Origin: Gottfriedia luciferensis | GTDB taxonomy: Bacteria > Bacillota > Bacilli > Bacillales > Bacillaceae_G | Reading direction: 5' to 3' | Length of the DNA: 64,000 nucleotides | Assembly: GCF_001712755.1 (NCBI RefSeq) | Contig: NZ_MDKC01000008.1 | Location: 44,853 to 108,852 of the forward strand | In this document: positions 14,560-22,882 of the stretch, in pieces | How the letters are laid out: every line of letters starts with the position of its first letter | Position numbering within the stretch: position 1 is the first letter of the stretch | Notes under the pieces: generated by a model | Databases searched by the model: none | Told to the model about the DNA's origin: nothing | What the model saw: only the letters and a program-made list of their open reading frames with translations | Program-made: the position numbers and the translations under genes

Positions 14560-15723
14560 TTATATTAATTTAGTCTCATTCACTTTATTTGTTAAAACAA
14601 AAGAATAAATCGCAGAAAGTAATGCAAAAATAACAATAATGCCTCCTACTAACGCGTTCATTGTTACTGTATATTGAGTAATTAGGATCCCACCTAAACT
14701 TGACCCTAAAGCAATTCCTGTATGAGAAAAAGAGTTATTTAAACCAACTTGAATATCCGCAGAATCTTTTGCTACTCTCGCTAGACTATCTTGAACGGCT
14801 GGACTAATTGACCAAGATACCGTTCCCCATAGAACAACTATAATAAATAAACTAATTATTGAACTAGGAGCGAATGTTAAAGTTAAAATAGAAATAGCTA
14901 ATAAACCTAAATTAAACACTAATGTTTTACTTCCACCAAATTTATCAGTAGACCAACCACCTAACCATCCACCTAAAATCCCTGCCATACCAAATACTAG
15001 TAAAACAATACTGATCATGTTAGTAGATAATCCCATCGTTTTCATTAAGTATGGTGTAAAGTAAGTATAAATTGTAAAATGTCCTGTTAATTGTAAAAAA
15101 GAAATGAGTTGAATTGATAAAATACGTTTATTTTTAAGTGTTGCTACTTGCTTAATCAATGGAATTGTAGGCTGACCTTTAACTTTCGGTAAGAATTTAT
15201 AAATCCCTAGCATAGCCAATAAGCTTAATAAACCGACTAATACAAATGTCATTCTCCAACCGAAGTTTTCACCGATCACTGTACCCAAAGGGACACCAAA
15301 AACTAGAGATGAACTGATTCCCATAAATATAACTCCAATTGCTCTACCTCTAATTTCAGGAGAAACGATGTTTGTTGCAGTCGTTATTGAAACAACAATT
15401 ACAACCGAGCAACTTGCTGCAAGTATAATACGCGCGATTAATAATACAGCGAAATTCGGACTAATGATGGAAAGAATATTTCCAAAGAAAAATACTGATA
15501 ATGCGATTAATAGTAATTTTTTACGTTCTATTTTTGAAGTGATCGCTATAAAAATTGGAGCTCCAAAAGCAAATACTACTGAAAAAATTGATACTAGTTG
15601 ACCAACCGCACCAACTGAAACATGTAAATCTCCTGCAATCATTGACAGTAAACCAGTAATAATAAATTCAACGGTTCCTGCGACAAATGTTGCAATAGCT
15701 AAAATATATATACTTTTATGCAT
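14560..15723 (-). CDS. MFS transporter, DHA1/AraJ-type exporter
   Basis: 387 aa with about 12 membrane segments. FVAGTVEFIITGLLSMIAGDL in TM1 and the loop-2-3 segment FGAPIFIAITSKIERKKLL fit the AraJ/YdhP-like drug or sugar efflux branch of the major facilitator superfamily. ATG 15723 is used (GAGGAG seven bases upstream); the TTG 15 bases earlier lies in the SD. It is transcribed away from the ArsR operon with repeat A1 between them. Substrate unknown. Confidence 0.85.
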   Translation of the reverse strand: MHKSIYILAIATFVAGTVEFIITGLLSMIAGDLHVSVGAVGQLVSIFSVVFAFGAPIFIAITSKIERKKLLLIALSVFFFGNILSIISPNFAVLLIARIILAASCSVVIVVSITTATNIVSPEIRGRAIGVIFMGISSSLVFGVPLGTVIGENFGWRMTFVLVGLLSLLAMLGIYKFLPKVKGQPTIPLIKQVATLKNKRILSIQLISFLQLTGHFTIYTYFTPYLMKTMGLSTNMISIVLLVFGMAGILGGWLGGWSTDKFGGSKTLVFNLGLLAISILTLTFAPSSIISLFIIVVLWGTVSWSISPAVQDSLARVAKDSADIQVGLNNSFSHTGIALGSSLGGILITQYTVTMNALVGGIIVIFALLSAIYSFVLTNKVNETKLI

Positions 15724-15811
15724 TGCTAAACTCCTCAAGTATGACTATTCATTCATAATAATTTTTTGCCACATTAGTTTATTATATAGGTATAATTAAA
15801 ATTGTCTATGC

Positions 15812-15843
15812 AAAAAAACGAATCTACCTAAGATTCGTTTTTT
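15812..15843. terminator. Left copy of duplicated terminator at repeat A1
   Basis: ACGAATC/GATTCGT hairpin with flanking A- and T-runs. It is nearly identical to the hairpin at 16351-16382 on the other side of the repeat. Confidence 0.75.
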
Positions 15844-16350
15844 ACACGTTGTTGAAAAACAACATTGTCAATTAAATTACCAAATTTTCGTAAAAGGAGT
15901 AGAGTGATGTTGTTTTCCATTACAGGATGCTCGCTTTCCATGGGGCGGGACCTGAGCCTCCTCGGCAAGCCTGCGGGGTCTCAGCCTTCCCGCTAATCCC
16001 ATAGGAGTCAAGCACCCCTCCATTCCAATCAACTTTTTCATCAAAAAAAGTATGCAATAAAGCCTAATCAAATAGCCTTTACTTAGAGTAATCTAGCAGT
16101 TTTTATTAATCAGTTTGTAGTACATTAAACTAAATTAATCAAATGATTTTGTTTTTTTAGAATAAGCTCATAATTTTTTAACTTCTAAAAAAAACATGTC
16201 TAGTATTATTGGAATCATAAAATTGCTCGAAAATATTAACATTTAAAACCATGAAAAGATCATCCAGAAAAATGATAATTTCATCATTATTAAATGTTCA
16301 TTTAATGTCCGTTTTCCCTATTGACCATTTTATATTTCAACACTCTGAAA
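15844..16350 (+). repeat. Repeat family A, copy 1 (about 507 bp, MITE-like)
   Basis: Non-coding element shared with 20812-21321, 37363-37870 and (inverted) 63521-64000. The ends carry TGTTGAAA in inverted orientation. Near the left end a GC-rich region (about 15925-16015) forms a long imperfect hairpin, with arms around GGATGCTCGCTTTCCATGGG and CCCATAGGAGTCAAGCACCC. The rest is AT-rich. Identical local hairpins flank it on both sides. The small frame at 15877-16071 is a by-product of the hairpin, not a gene. Confidence 0.8.
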
Positions 16351-16382
16351 AAAAACAAATCCACCTAAAGATTCGTTTTTTA
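16351..16382. terminator. Right copy of duplicated terminator; ends the ArsR operon
   Basis: ACAAATC..GATTCGT hairpin with A/T runs; it differs from the left copy by a few bases. It lies directly after the arsR stop. Confidence 0.7.
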
Positions 16383-16754
16383 TTATTCTTCATTATTTTC
16401 TATATTTGATTTAACTAGTTTTATACTTTGGTCTTCGTTATTTTCAACTAGATGCTGAAGGATAGATAATTTATTTGCCCAAAATTGCTCATAATATGAT
16501 AACCATTGTTTAATCTCTAAAAATGCTTCTGGTTGTAGTTTGTATCTTCTTTCTCTGCCAACTTTTCTTCCACTAATTAATTCAGCTTCAGAAAGGATAT
16601 GGAGATGTTTTGCAATTGCTGTTCGACTCATTGGAAAATTACTTGATATCTCTGAAATGGGCAATTCATTATTAGCTAATAATTTAAGTACTTCTCTTCT
16701 AGTAGGATCGGCTATCGCCTGAAATACGTCATATTTTTGTGCAGAACTGGTCAC
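16383..16754 (-). CDS. ArsR-family transcriptional regulator
   Basis: 123 aa with a winged-helix domain: FQAIADPTRREVLKLLANNE, then the recognition helix SRTAIAKHLHIL and the wing GRERRYKL, then a C-terminal helix. No metal-binding Cys motif is visible. GTG start at 16754 overlaps the TAG stop of the AHSA1 gene by one base, so translation is coupled. ArsR plus AHSA1/SRPBCC pairs are common in Bacillus. The regulator probably represses its own operon via the paired AACC-N4-GGTT sites at 17207 and 17237. Confidence 0.88.
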   Translation of the reverse strand: MTSSAQKYDVFQAIADPTRREVLKLLANNELPISEISSNFPMSRTAIAKHLHILSEAELISGRKVGRERRYKLQPEAFLEIKQWLSYYEQFWANKLSILQHLVENNEDQSIKLVKSNIENNEE

Positions 16755-17179
16755 TAGTTTTCAACAACCTTTTTAAGCTTCTGAACAATACCAGCCCAAC
16801 CACCATTCATATTGTCACGTACTATACCACTTTTTTGGTTTGGTTTTGGAAGAATTTCATCAGCAGTTTTCCATCCACTATGGATTAACGTAAATTCAGT
16901 TTGATCCCCTAAATCTTTTAAATTAAATGAAACTACCCATCCATCAACATCCCAAGTAAACGATACTCGATTTGGTTCATCAATTTCTAAAACTTTACAA
17001 GGTGATGGACCAAATGGACCTTGTAAATGAAACTCGTGACCTACGACTGGTTTAAAGTCATTTGGCATGAACCATGCAGATATACCTTCCGATGTTGAGA
17101 CGACCTCCCAGACTTTTTGAATAGGTGCATTATATATTAGAGTTTGTTTAATATCTTCAACTTGGTTTTGTACGCCCAT
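16754..17179 (-). CDS. SRPBCC/AHSA1-like protein
   Basis: 141 aa START-like fold of the Activator of Hsp90 ATPase homologue 1 family. It has [22 protein letters not shown] at the N-terminus and a hydrophobic pocket core, and ends [10 protein letters not shown]. Members bind small hydrophobic ligands; here the ligand is unknown. GAAGGA lies seven bases before ATG 17179. First gene of an operon with arsR; in such pairs the SRPBCC protein may bind or modify the signal (inference). Confidence 0.86.
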   Translation of the reverse strand: MGVQNQVEDIKQTLIYNAPIQKVWEVVSTSEGISAWFMPNDFKPVVGHEFHLQGPFGPSPCKVLEIDEPNRVSFTWDVDGWVVSFNLKDLGDQTEFTLIHSGWKTADEILPKPNQKSGIVRDNMNGGWAGIVQKLKKVVEN

Positions 17180-17206
17180 TTCAATCCTTCTTTCTAGTTA
17201 ATATAA

Positions 17207-17218
17207 AACCTTTTGGTT
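17207..17218. promoter_or_regulatory. Palindromic operator, ArsR operon (downstream copy)
   Basis: AACCTTTTGGTT, perfect AACC-N4-GGTT palindrome downstream of the -10, exactly 30 bp from the other copy. Confidence 0.6.
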
Positions 17219-17227
17219 ATGTTTGAA

Positions 17228-17257
17228 ATTATATACAACCATTTGGTTTCATGTCAA
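17228..17257 (-). promoter_or_regulatory. Sigma-A promoter of the AHSA1-arsR operon with operator in the spacer
   Basis: On the minus strand TTGACA and TATAAT are perfect matches separated by 18 bp. The spacer contains AACCATTTGGTT (17237-17248). A repressor bound there would block RNA polymerase. Confidence 0.8.
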
Positions 17258-17394
17258 TCAAATTTTACGTACTTATTTTTTCCTTAAGTTATTAAATTAT
17301 TATAAATCGAAAAACTCCCTTACATTATGAATTTTCCTTAAACAACAAGAATATGTTATTTGTTGCAAAACGCTTTCATACATACTAAACTAAT

Positions 17395-17594
17395 ATAACA
17401 GGCTATGACTTTAGCTTCCTTCTACACTCAAATTTAGAATTTATCTAGCGGGTCTCTTTCCTGTATTCCTTATCAGAATTGATAAGGTTACGAGGCTATA
17501 TTGAATCTTCCTTCTATTAGGTTTGTACTCTAAGTACTTTTTCTAGATTCAATAATTTCCTCGTTTTTTTTATTATAAAATTTGGAGGCAATAC
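17395..17594 (+). promoter_or_regulatory. Structured leader of the TerD-domain gene
   Basis: The leader holds a CCTTATC/GATAAGG hairpin (17468-17487) and a near direct repeat, GGCTAT plus CTTCCTTCTA, at 17401-17424 and 17494-17516. It ends in the intrinsic terminator at 17490-17571. No T-box, yybP-ykoY or other riboswitch consensus was recognisable. The arrangement suggests transcription attenuation by an unknown signal. Confidence 0.5.
17490..17571 (+). terminator. Leader terminator in front of the TerD-domain gene
   Basis: Nested stem ACGAGG...CCTCGT and TATTGAATC...GATTCAATA, then eight T. It ends 24 bp before the ATG and upstream of the GGAGG SD, so read-through is needed for expression. 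Confidence 0.68.
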
Positions 17595-19694
17595 ATGAAT
17601 CAAACAAACATCCTTTTCCGAAGAAAAAATTCCCTCTATATCGAAAAACAAGAAAACAACCTCCCAAAACCATTACTTGCAACAGCCTTGAAACAACTTG
17701 AAGCGTTCAGTTATACTTTTTCACTTGAGCTTATTGAAATTTTACAAACATGGAACGATCAAGAATTTATAGCTTGGTTTATAGATTTCAGGGAAACTAT
17801 TGCTAATGAATTAGGCTATAATGTTGACCATATTCCTTTTTACAAAAACTTTCCTAATGACGTAATGAAAATTGATGAAGCTGAAATTTATATAAATAGC
17901 TTGTTGTATTATATTTTTGATGTTCAGCCTCTTACCTTAATTCAAAAACGACCACCACTTAGAAATAAAAAAGAGCTAAAGATAATTAAACTTGCAAAAC
18001 AAGATGATTTAATTCTAATTATTAAAAGATTAATTGACAGTACTGGTTCTTTTAAATCCCAGGACATTGAAGATATTGAATTTGTACTCTTAGCTCAAAA
18101 TAAACCACAAAATTTATTACCAGAACTATTTTTATCAAAAGAAAAAATGGTTATTGTCCTAAAACTATTGTATCAATCAAAAAAAATAAGCGAAAATGAA
18201 ATCGCAAATTATTTAAAAACGGCAACAGATATATTACGCTTTTGTGTTGCATTAAGTGATGGTGATCCATCGTTAAGCATGAATACTAAATTTAAATCAT
18301 TTAGTAGAAAAGAGCGCAAATTCGTACTTTCATTATTAAATGAAATCCCTCATGCAATTGAAGAAATGGTTAAAAGACGCAACGTATGGATAAGAGTTGG
18401 AGAAAAACTACATCCTGGTGAATACTCGAAGCGTTTTCCGCACACTGCAAATTTATTCAATATCCTTAGAAACGAAAAGCAAATAAGTACATACCAAAGT
18501 AAAATCACTAAATACATAAGTGAAAAGAATCTCACTAAATTAACTAATGAATTAATAAAACGTCCTGGTGAGTTTGCTAGAAAACTAGATTTTGTTTTAC
18601 GTTCATTTACTGAAGAAAATGATCAGCGATATATTGTTTCACAGTTTTCAATCGTTTGTAAGGATGTTTCAACTCCGGTTCTATTGAGTCTTTGGAATCA
18701 TTATAATAAACGGAATGATGAGAGAAGAATTCGCACCTTTTTTCCAAAAGGAAATGTTGCGAAACTCTATGCAATTGAAAATAAAATAATAAAACTTAGT
18801 GAAGTTATAATCGATGTTGTTTTAAATATTGTTAAAAAAACTTTGTCCGAACGTTTTTCTGTTAAAGAATCTCTTGGCAAAGTATGGATCGATGAATCCT
18901 ATCGTAACTTTACATTACCTAATGGATTGCGCTCGGCAAGTAAGTCACTTAGAACAATCCCTCGAGGTTCAAATGTTCCGATTGGTGAAGGTGATATTAT
19001 TAGATTCTTTCTTTATTGGAAAGAAGGCGATGTAGATGGAGTACATACAGGAACTGTCGATATTGATTTAAGTGCAGTATTTTACGATGATAATTTTAAT
19101 TATATAAGTGATATCTCTTACTATGAGCTAAGAAATCAACAGTTTAAATGTTATCACAGTGGTGATTTCACAAGTGCTCCTAAAGGGGCTAGTGAGTTCA
19201 TAGACTGCCATATTCCTACACTTAAAAATAATGGGATTCGTTATGTTGTATTAAGTGTAAATAGTTTTTCAGATCATTCATTTTGTAATTTACCTAGTTG
19301 TTTTGCTGGATGGATGCTAAGAGACGATTTCAAGTCCGGTAAGGTTTTTGAGCCTAGTACTGTAATGGATCGCTTCGATCTAGCAAATGATCAAAAAATA
19401 TGTATTCCACTAATTTTTGACACTTTCGAACAGAAAATTATCTGGTGTGATTTAGGTTTACAAGACAATCTAGAGTACTATAACAACGCAAAAAGTAATT
19501 CGAATAGTTTAGCAATACTAACTGAAGCTATGACTGAAAAGAATAGTATTTCTCTTTATGAACTATTAGAGTTACATGCTGTTGCCAGGGGTGAACTTGT
19601 AACAAATAAAGATGAAGCAGATACTGTGTTTACATTTAATGAAGAAGTCACACCATACCGTTATGATTTAATAGTAAGTGAGTTTATGAGCTAA
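17595..19694 (+). CDS. Large protein with C-terminal TerD domain
   Basis: 699 aa. Residues about 455-650 read as a TerD/TerZ (tellurium-resistance, Ca-binding) domain: RTIPRGSNVPIGEGDIIRFF, then DIDLSAVFYDDNF, SGDFTSAPKGASEFID and YVVLSVNSFS. The long helical N-terminal part (1-450) resembles the MXAN_6230/SCO0854-type proteins found with ter genes; no RING Cys cluster is visible. Cytoplasmic, no signal peptide. GGAGG precedes ATG 17595. Ter proteins respond to oxyanion or envelope stress. The gene stands alone here, unlike usual terZABCDE clusters, and has a leader terminator. Confidence 0.75.
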   Translation: MNQTNILFRRKNSLYIEKQENNLPKPLLATALKQLEAFSYTFSLELIEILQTWNDQEFIAWFIDFRETIANELGYNVDHIPFYKNFPNDVMKIDEAEIYINSLLYYIFDVQPLTLIQKRPPLRNKKELKIIKLAKQDDLILIIKRLIDSTGSFKSQDIEDIEFVLLAQNKPQNLLPELFLSKEKMVIVLKLLYQSKKISENEIANYLKTATDILRFCVALSDGDPSLSMNTKFKSFSRKERKFVLSLLNEIPHAIEEMVKRRNVWIRVGEKLHPGEYSKRFPHTANLFNILRNEKQISTYQSKITKYISEKNLTKLTNELIKRPGEFARKLDFVLRSFTEENDQRYIVSQFSIVCKDVSTPVLLSLWNHYNKRNDERRIRTFFPKGNVAKLYAIENKIIKLSEVIIDVVLNIVKKTLSERFSVKESLGKVWIDESYRNFTLPNGLRSASKSLRTIPRGSNVPIGEGDIIRFFLYWKEGDVDGVHTGTVDIDLSAVFYDDNFNYISDISYYELRNQQFKCYHSGDFTSAPKGASEFIDCHIPTLKNNGIRYVVLSVNSFSDHSFCNLPSCFAGWMLRDDFKSGKVFEPSTVMDRFDLANDQKICIPLIFDTFEQKIIWCDLGLQDNLEYYNNAKSNSNSLAILTEAMTEKNSISLYELLELHAVARGELVTNKDEADTVFTFNEEVTPYRYDLIVSEFMS

Positions 19695-19700
19695 GCTTTA

Positions 19701-19738
19701 TTCCCCAGACAATTTATTAAAGTCTGGGGAATATTTAG
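19701..19738. terminator. Convergent terminator
   Basis: TTCCCCAGAC/GTCTGGGGAA perfect stem between two convergent genes, serving the rightward TerD gene and possibly the leftward acetyltransferase. Confidence 0.8.
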
Positions 19739-20208
19739 TTTCCACTAATCATTGTTATAAATTCAGCACGCTCAGTACAAAACTCATTTTCCGCTTTAAA
19801 TCCAAAATTTTCATAAAGTCGAATTGCTCTTTTATTAAACTTAGCAACTGTTAATCTCAGTGTAAAAAGATTAGTCGTTTCATGAATTCTTTCAAGAATA
19901 AACTTGAAAAATTCACTCCCAAATCCTTTCCCTGTTAAATCTGGTCTAACTCCTAATCCAATATCAACCATCCTTTTTTCATAAACGCCAAACTCGTTGC
20001 CTTTTGGTACTTGAGCTGACTGACCAATACAATAAAAGCCAATTAAGTTCTCATCTTGATCAATTACTGCTAAATACTCATTATTTACTAGTTCATCTAG
20101 TCCTTCTTTGCTTAATTCATTATTATAAAAATCGTAAGGTGGGGCATAATTCCAATTAAGAATTTCAGTAGCGTAAGACTCTGTCATTTTTCTAATGTAT
20201 AATTTCAT
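19735..20208 (-). CDS. GNAT-family N-acetyltransferase
   Basis: 157 aa. Acetyl-CoA motif A region: VDIGLGVRPDLTGKGFGSEFF (R-P-D-x-T-G-K-G-x-G), then AVAKFNKRAIRLYENFGF as motif B. SD AAGGAG before ATG 20208. Substrate unknown; the family acetylates amines of small molecules, peptides or antibiotics. Confidence 0.87.
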   Translation of the reverse strand: MKLYIRKMTESYATEILNWNYAPPYDFYNNELSKEGLDELVNNEYLAVIDQDENLIGFYCIGQSAQVPKGNEFGVYEKRMVDIGLGVRPDLTGKGFGSEFFKFILERIHETTNLFTLRLTVAKFNKRAIRLYENFGFKAENEFCTERAEFITMISGN

Positions 20209-20249
20209 GATTTCTCCTTATTTTCTACTTGTTAATGCTGTAAAATTAA

Positions 20250-20283
20250 AAAGCATTACTCTTTTAAAATAGAGTAATGCTTG
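20250..20283 (-). terminator. Intrinsic terminator after the 96-aa membrane protein
   Basis: AAGCATTACTC/GAGTAATGCTT perfect stem with T-rich downstream sequence on the minus strand. Confidence 0.75.
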
Positions 20284-20335
20284 ATTTAAATTAAGGTCTA
20301 TGTAAAACTAAACAACCTGATCGAGCATAATAAAT

Positions 20336-20626
20336 TTACGAAACTACTCTATTTCTAACAAAAAAGAATACTCCGATATTAATTAATAAAATTCCGAAAA
20401 ATGCTGCTAATAATAATTGAATACCTAAAATTATACTTGCGTTATCACTAGCATGAAGGATCCACCAAATACTCGCAATGCCTAGGATGAATAGGTTAAT
20501 ATTAAATGCAATTGACATTGTAGCTAATACATTGTGTGTTTTATTTTGCATTTTAACCTCTACCCACACAGATAAAATCAAGGATACGAAAATAATACTA
20601 AGGAATTCAATAAACTGTAGATTCAT
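20336..20626 (-). CDS. Small membrane protein, three predicted segments
   Basis: 96 aa with hydrophobic spans near residues 8-22, 36-56 and 65-90 and a short basic C-terminus (RNRVVS). SD TAGGAGG before ATG 20626. No family recognised and no charged or catalytic motif. Monocistronic, flanked by its own terminator and repeat A2. Confidence 0.68.
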   Translation of the reverse strand: MNLQFIEFLSIIFVSLILSVWVEVKMQNKTHNVLATMSIAFNINLFILGIASIWWILHASDNASIILGIQLLLAAFFGILLINIGVFFFVRNRVVS

Positions 20627-20784
20627 TTCTTATTCCTCCTAAATTTTATTTGGCAATCAACTTACTATTAGGTTATTCTTTTGATTCGTTATAAAAGAAT
20701 AAATTCCTTCCAAAAAATAGCATTATCATTTTAAATAAGAACTTTTACCTATAACTTTTGATCTGAAAAATCATGGTTTACTAA

Positions 20785-20811
20785 AAAAACAATCTTTTAT
20801 CGGATTGCTTA
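20785..20811. terminator. Left copy of duplicated terminator at repeat A2
   Basis: CAATC...GGATTG hairpin with an A-run on the left (T-run for the minus strand). It resembles the capA terminator at 21322-21350. Confidence 0.6.
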
Positions 20812-21321
20812 CGCTATTGAAAAATAGCCTAGTCAATTAATTATCAAATTTTCGTAAAAGGAGTAGAGTGATGTTGATTTCCACTACGGGATGCTCGCTT
20901 TCCATGGGGCGAGACCTGAGCCTCCTCGTCACGTTCGTTCCTGTGGGGTCTCAGCCTTCCCGCATTTCCCATAGGAGTCGAACAACCCTCCGTTCCAATC
21001 AACTTATTCAACAAAAATGGTTACACTAAAAACCTACTTTAATATCCTTTACTTAGAGTAGCATAACAGCTAGTTAATCAGTATGTAGATTAATTAAGTA
21101 AGAACATCAACTTATAATAATAATCATTTGAACTTGTTTATCTAAAATTTAGCAATTAAATATTTTTAACTTCTAAAATAAACAATTACTAGAGTTTGTT
21201 GATATTATAAAACTGCTCAAACAAATTAACATTTAAAATCATAAATAGATCAAATAAAATGAATTATATTATCAATAAGATTCTCTTAATATACGTTTGA
21301 CCATTTTATATTTCAACATAC
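20812..21321 (+). repeat. Repeat family A, copy 2
   Basis: About 510 bp, same order of landmarks as A1: TTGAAAAA end, the GC-rich hairpin at about 20893-20990 (loop altered to a CGTCACGTTCG variant), ACTTAGAGTAGCATAACAG, AACATTTAAAATCATAAATA and the end ACCATTTTATATTTCAACA. More diverged than A1 and A3. Confidence 0.78.
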
Positions 21322-21350
21322 AAAAAGCAACCCTTTTAAGGATTGCTCTC
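21322..21350 (-). terminator. Right copy of duplicated terminator; capA terminator
   Basis: GCAATCC..GGGTTGC hairpin followed by a T-run on the minus strand, directly after the capA stop. Confidence 0.7.
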
Positions 21351-21352
21351 AT

Positions 21353-22546
21353 TTATTTTTCATATTGAGTCCAATTGGATCCGTATATCTTATTTGAAAC
21401 ATAAATTATTTTTTTCTTAACTCTTTGTTCTTCAGGGCCTTTTAAAAATAATGGTTGATAATTATTTCGGCTAGATACTGAAGAAATTGAAAATGGAACA
21501 ATTCTTATTTCTTTTTGATTTGTAAGTATCCCATTATTTAGATGAAAAGTTTGTTGGAAAACAAATGTATCTTTATCTTTTGGATTTTTATTACCACCGA
21601 ACATAAAATTCCCTAAACTATACACAATAAACTTCCCTTTATACTCTTCAATTCCTTGAACAACATGTGGGTGATGGCCAACTATTAAATCCGCTCCATG
21701 GTCGATTGCATAATGAGCTAAATTCTTTTGAGTACTATTCGGTACGTAGTCTCGTTCGATTCCCCAATGGAAATGGATTAGAATAATTTTGACACCACTT
21801 TTTCTTAAATTTTGTATATCATTATTAATTTTAATCCTTAAGTCAGGTGAATCATTCCAGCCTTCATAGCCTAGTGCAGCAACTTTAATCCCTTTAATCG
21901 TTGTTACATATTGGTCGTTATAACCAAAATAACCTATTTTTTCTTTTTTTAAATTGTTAATCGTATCTTCAAAACCTTTTTGCATATAATCATGACTATG
22001 GTTATTTGCTACATTGACCGCTTCAATACCACTTAAAGTTAATATTTTGGCATAAGAAGGATTACCTTTAAAACGAAATGTTTTAGATGCTCTTATTTTT
22101 GAATTCGTTAACGTCGTTTCTAAATTAACAGTTGATAAATCATCTTGTTTAAAGATATTATTTAGTCCTTTTGTAAAATAAGCTAATCCATTTTTATTTG
22201 CTTCTGCTGGAAAAGAATTAATATATTGAAAATCCTCATCTGATCCAAGTGTAAAATCTCCAGCTGCACTAATTTTTATAGTCGTTTCTAAGTTTTTTGG
22301 TTTTGCCGTATTGTTATTTTCTGGCTTTTGAACTGGTGGCTTTATAGCTGGCTTCTTAATCGATTTTGGTTTGTCTACTACTTTATTTTCAGTCTCATGT
22401 TTTACTAAATTGCTTTCTTCATAAACTTTCTTATAAACAAAATAACTAAATCCTGATATACATCCAAATAGAACTAATATCATAAACCATATTACTATTT
22501 TTTTACTATTTCTTTTTTCAGTATTTTTATCCTTCCGACTCCTCAT
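21353..22546 (-). CDS. CapA/PgsA-like metallophosphatase-fold protein, membrane-anchored
   Basis: 397 aa. Basic N-terminus, then a single membrane anchor (residues about 18-40), then a Lys/Pro-rich linker, then the CapA domain: AAGDFTLGSDEDF, SGIEAVNVANNHSHDY, GWNDSPDLR and GHHPHVVQGIE. CapA proteins belong to the poly-gamma-glutamate synthesis/export group and have a calcineurin-like metal site (D, N-x-H, H-x-H). No capBC genes are adjacent, so this is a stand-alone homologue whose real function is not known. The SD is GGAG at long spacing. Confidence 0.83.
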   Translation of the reverse strand: MRSRKDKNTEKRNSKKIVIWFMILVLFGCISGFSYFVYKKVYEESNLVKHETENKVVDKPKSIKKPAIKPPVQKPENNNTAKPKNLETTIKISAAGDFTLGSDEDFQYINSFPAEANKNGLAYFTKGLNNIFKQDDLSTVNLETTLTNSKIRASKTFRFKGNPSYAKILTLSGIEAVNVANNHSHDYMQKGFEDTINNLKKEKIGYFGYNDQYVTTIKGIKVAALGYEGWNDSPDLRIKINNDIQNLRKSGVKIILIHFHWGIERDYVPNSTQKNLAHYAIDHGADLIVGHHPHVVQGIEEYKGKFIVYSLGNFMFGGNKNPKDKDTFVFQQTFHLNNGILTNQKEIRIVPFSISSVSSRNNYQPLFLKGPEEQRVKKKIIYVSNKIYGSNWTQYEK

Positions 22547-22689
22547 ATGTTTTTATTTCTCCTTTTTATATCTTTGCTAGAAATATATTTTCGATTATTA
22601 GTTCAATAAAAAAATCTATTTCTTTTTAGTATGGATACCTGAGCCTCACCTACTACATTTAGACAAAGATATTACATAAAATCGCTCAA

Positions 22690-22828
22690 AATACTCATAT
22701 AGAAAACTCGTCGACTGACCGGGCATAAGCGAAGGCAGAGGCGTAGTAGCACTTATACTTTATTCCTAACATTGGTCACCACGTAGAGTATGACTCCTTG
22801 CTGCCAAATTATACTTTCCTAAAGTGAA
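22690..22828. repeat. Intergenic repeat family B, copy 2
   Basis: About 139 bp, diverged copy of 1340-1473, sharing the word order GAAAAC, CG.CGA.TG, AAGCGAAG, GCACTT, TTCCTA, ACGT.GA and TATACTTTC. As in copy 1, the right end runs straight into a terminator stem. Confidence 0.58.
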
Positions 22829-22862
22829 AAAAGAGAAAGTGAGTTTTTCTCTCACTTTCTAT
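22829..22862 (-). terminator. Intrinsic terminator after the beta-propeller lipoprotein gene
   Basis: GAAAGTGAG/CTCACTTTC stem with T-run, 20 bp past the stop at 22883. Confidence 0.75.
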
Positions 22863-22882
22863 ATGAGAAACTATTTCGTTTC

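Larger units (their letters stand above)
22547..22882. other. Region between the lipoprotein gene and capA
   Basis: Holds repeat B copy 2 and a terminator; otherwise AT-rich with no SD-preceded frame. Confidence 0.6.

Noticed and set aside
15877..16071. 64-codon frame with a RLRPRRLAEEAQ-type segment
   Set aside because: Translation of the repeat A hairpin; the same segment appears in other A copies at changed frames and without an SD.
17395..17594. T-box or yybP-ykoY riboswitch before the TerD gene
   Set aside because: Neither the T-box AGGGTGG core nor the yybP-ykoY conserved loops are present.
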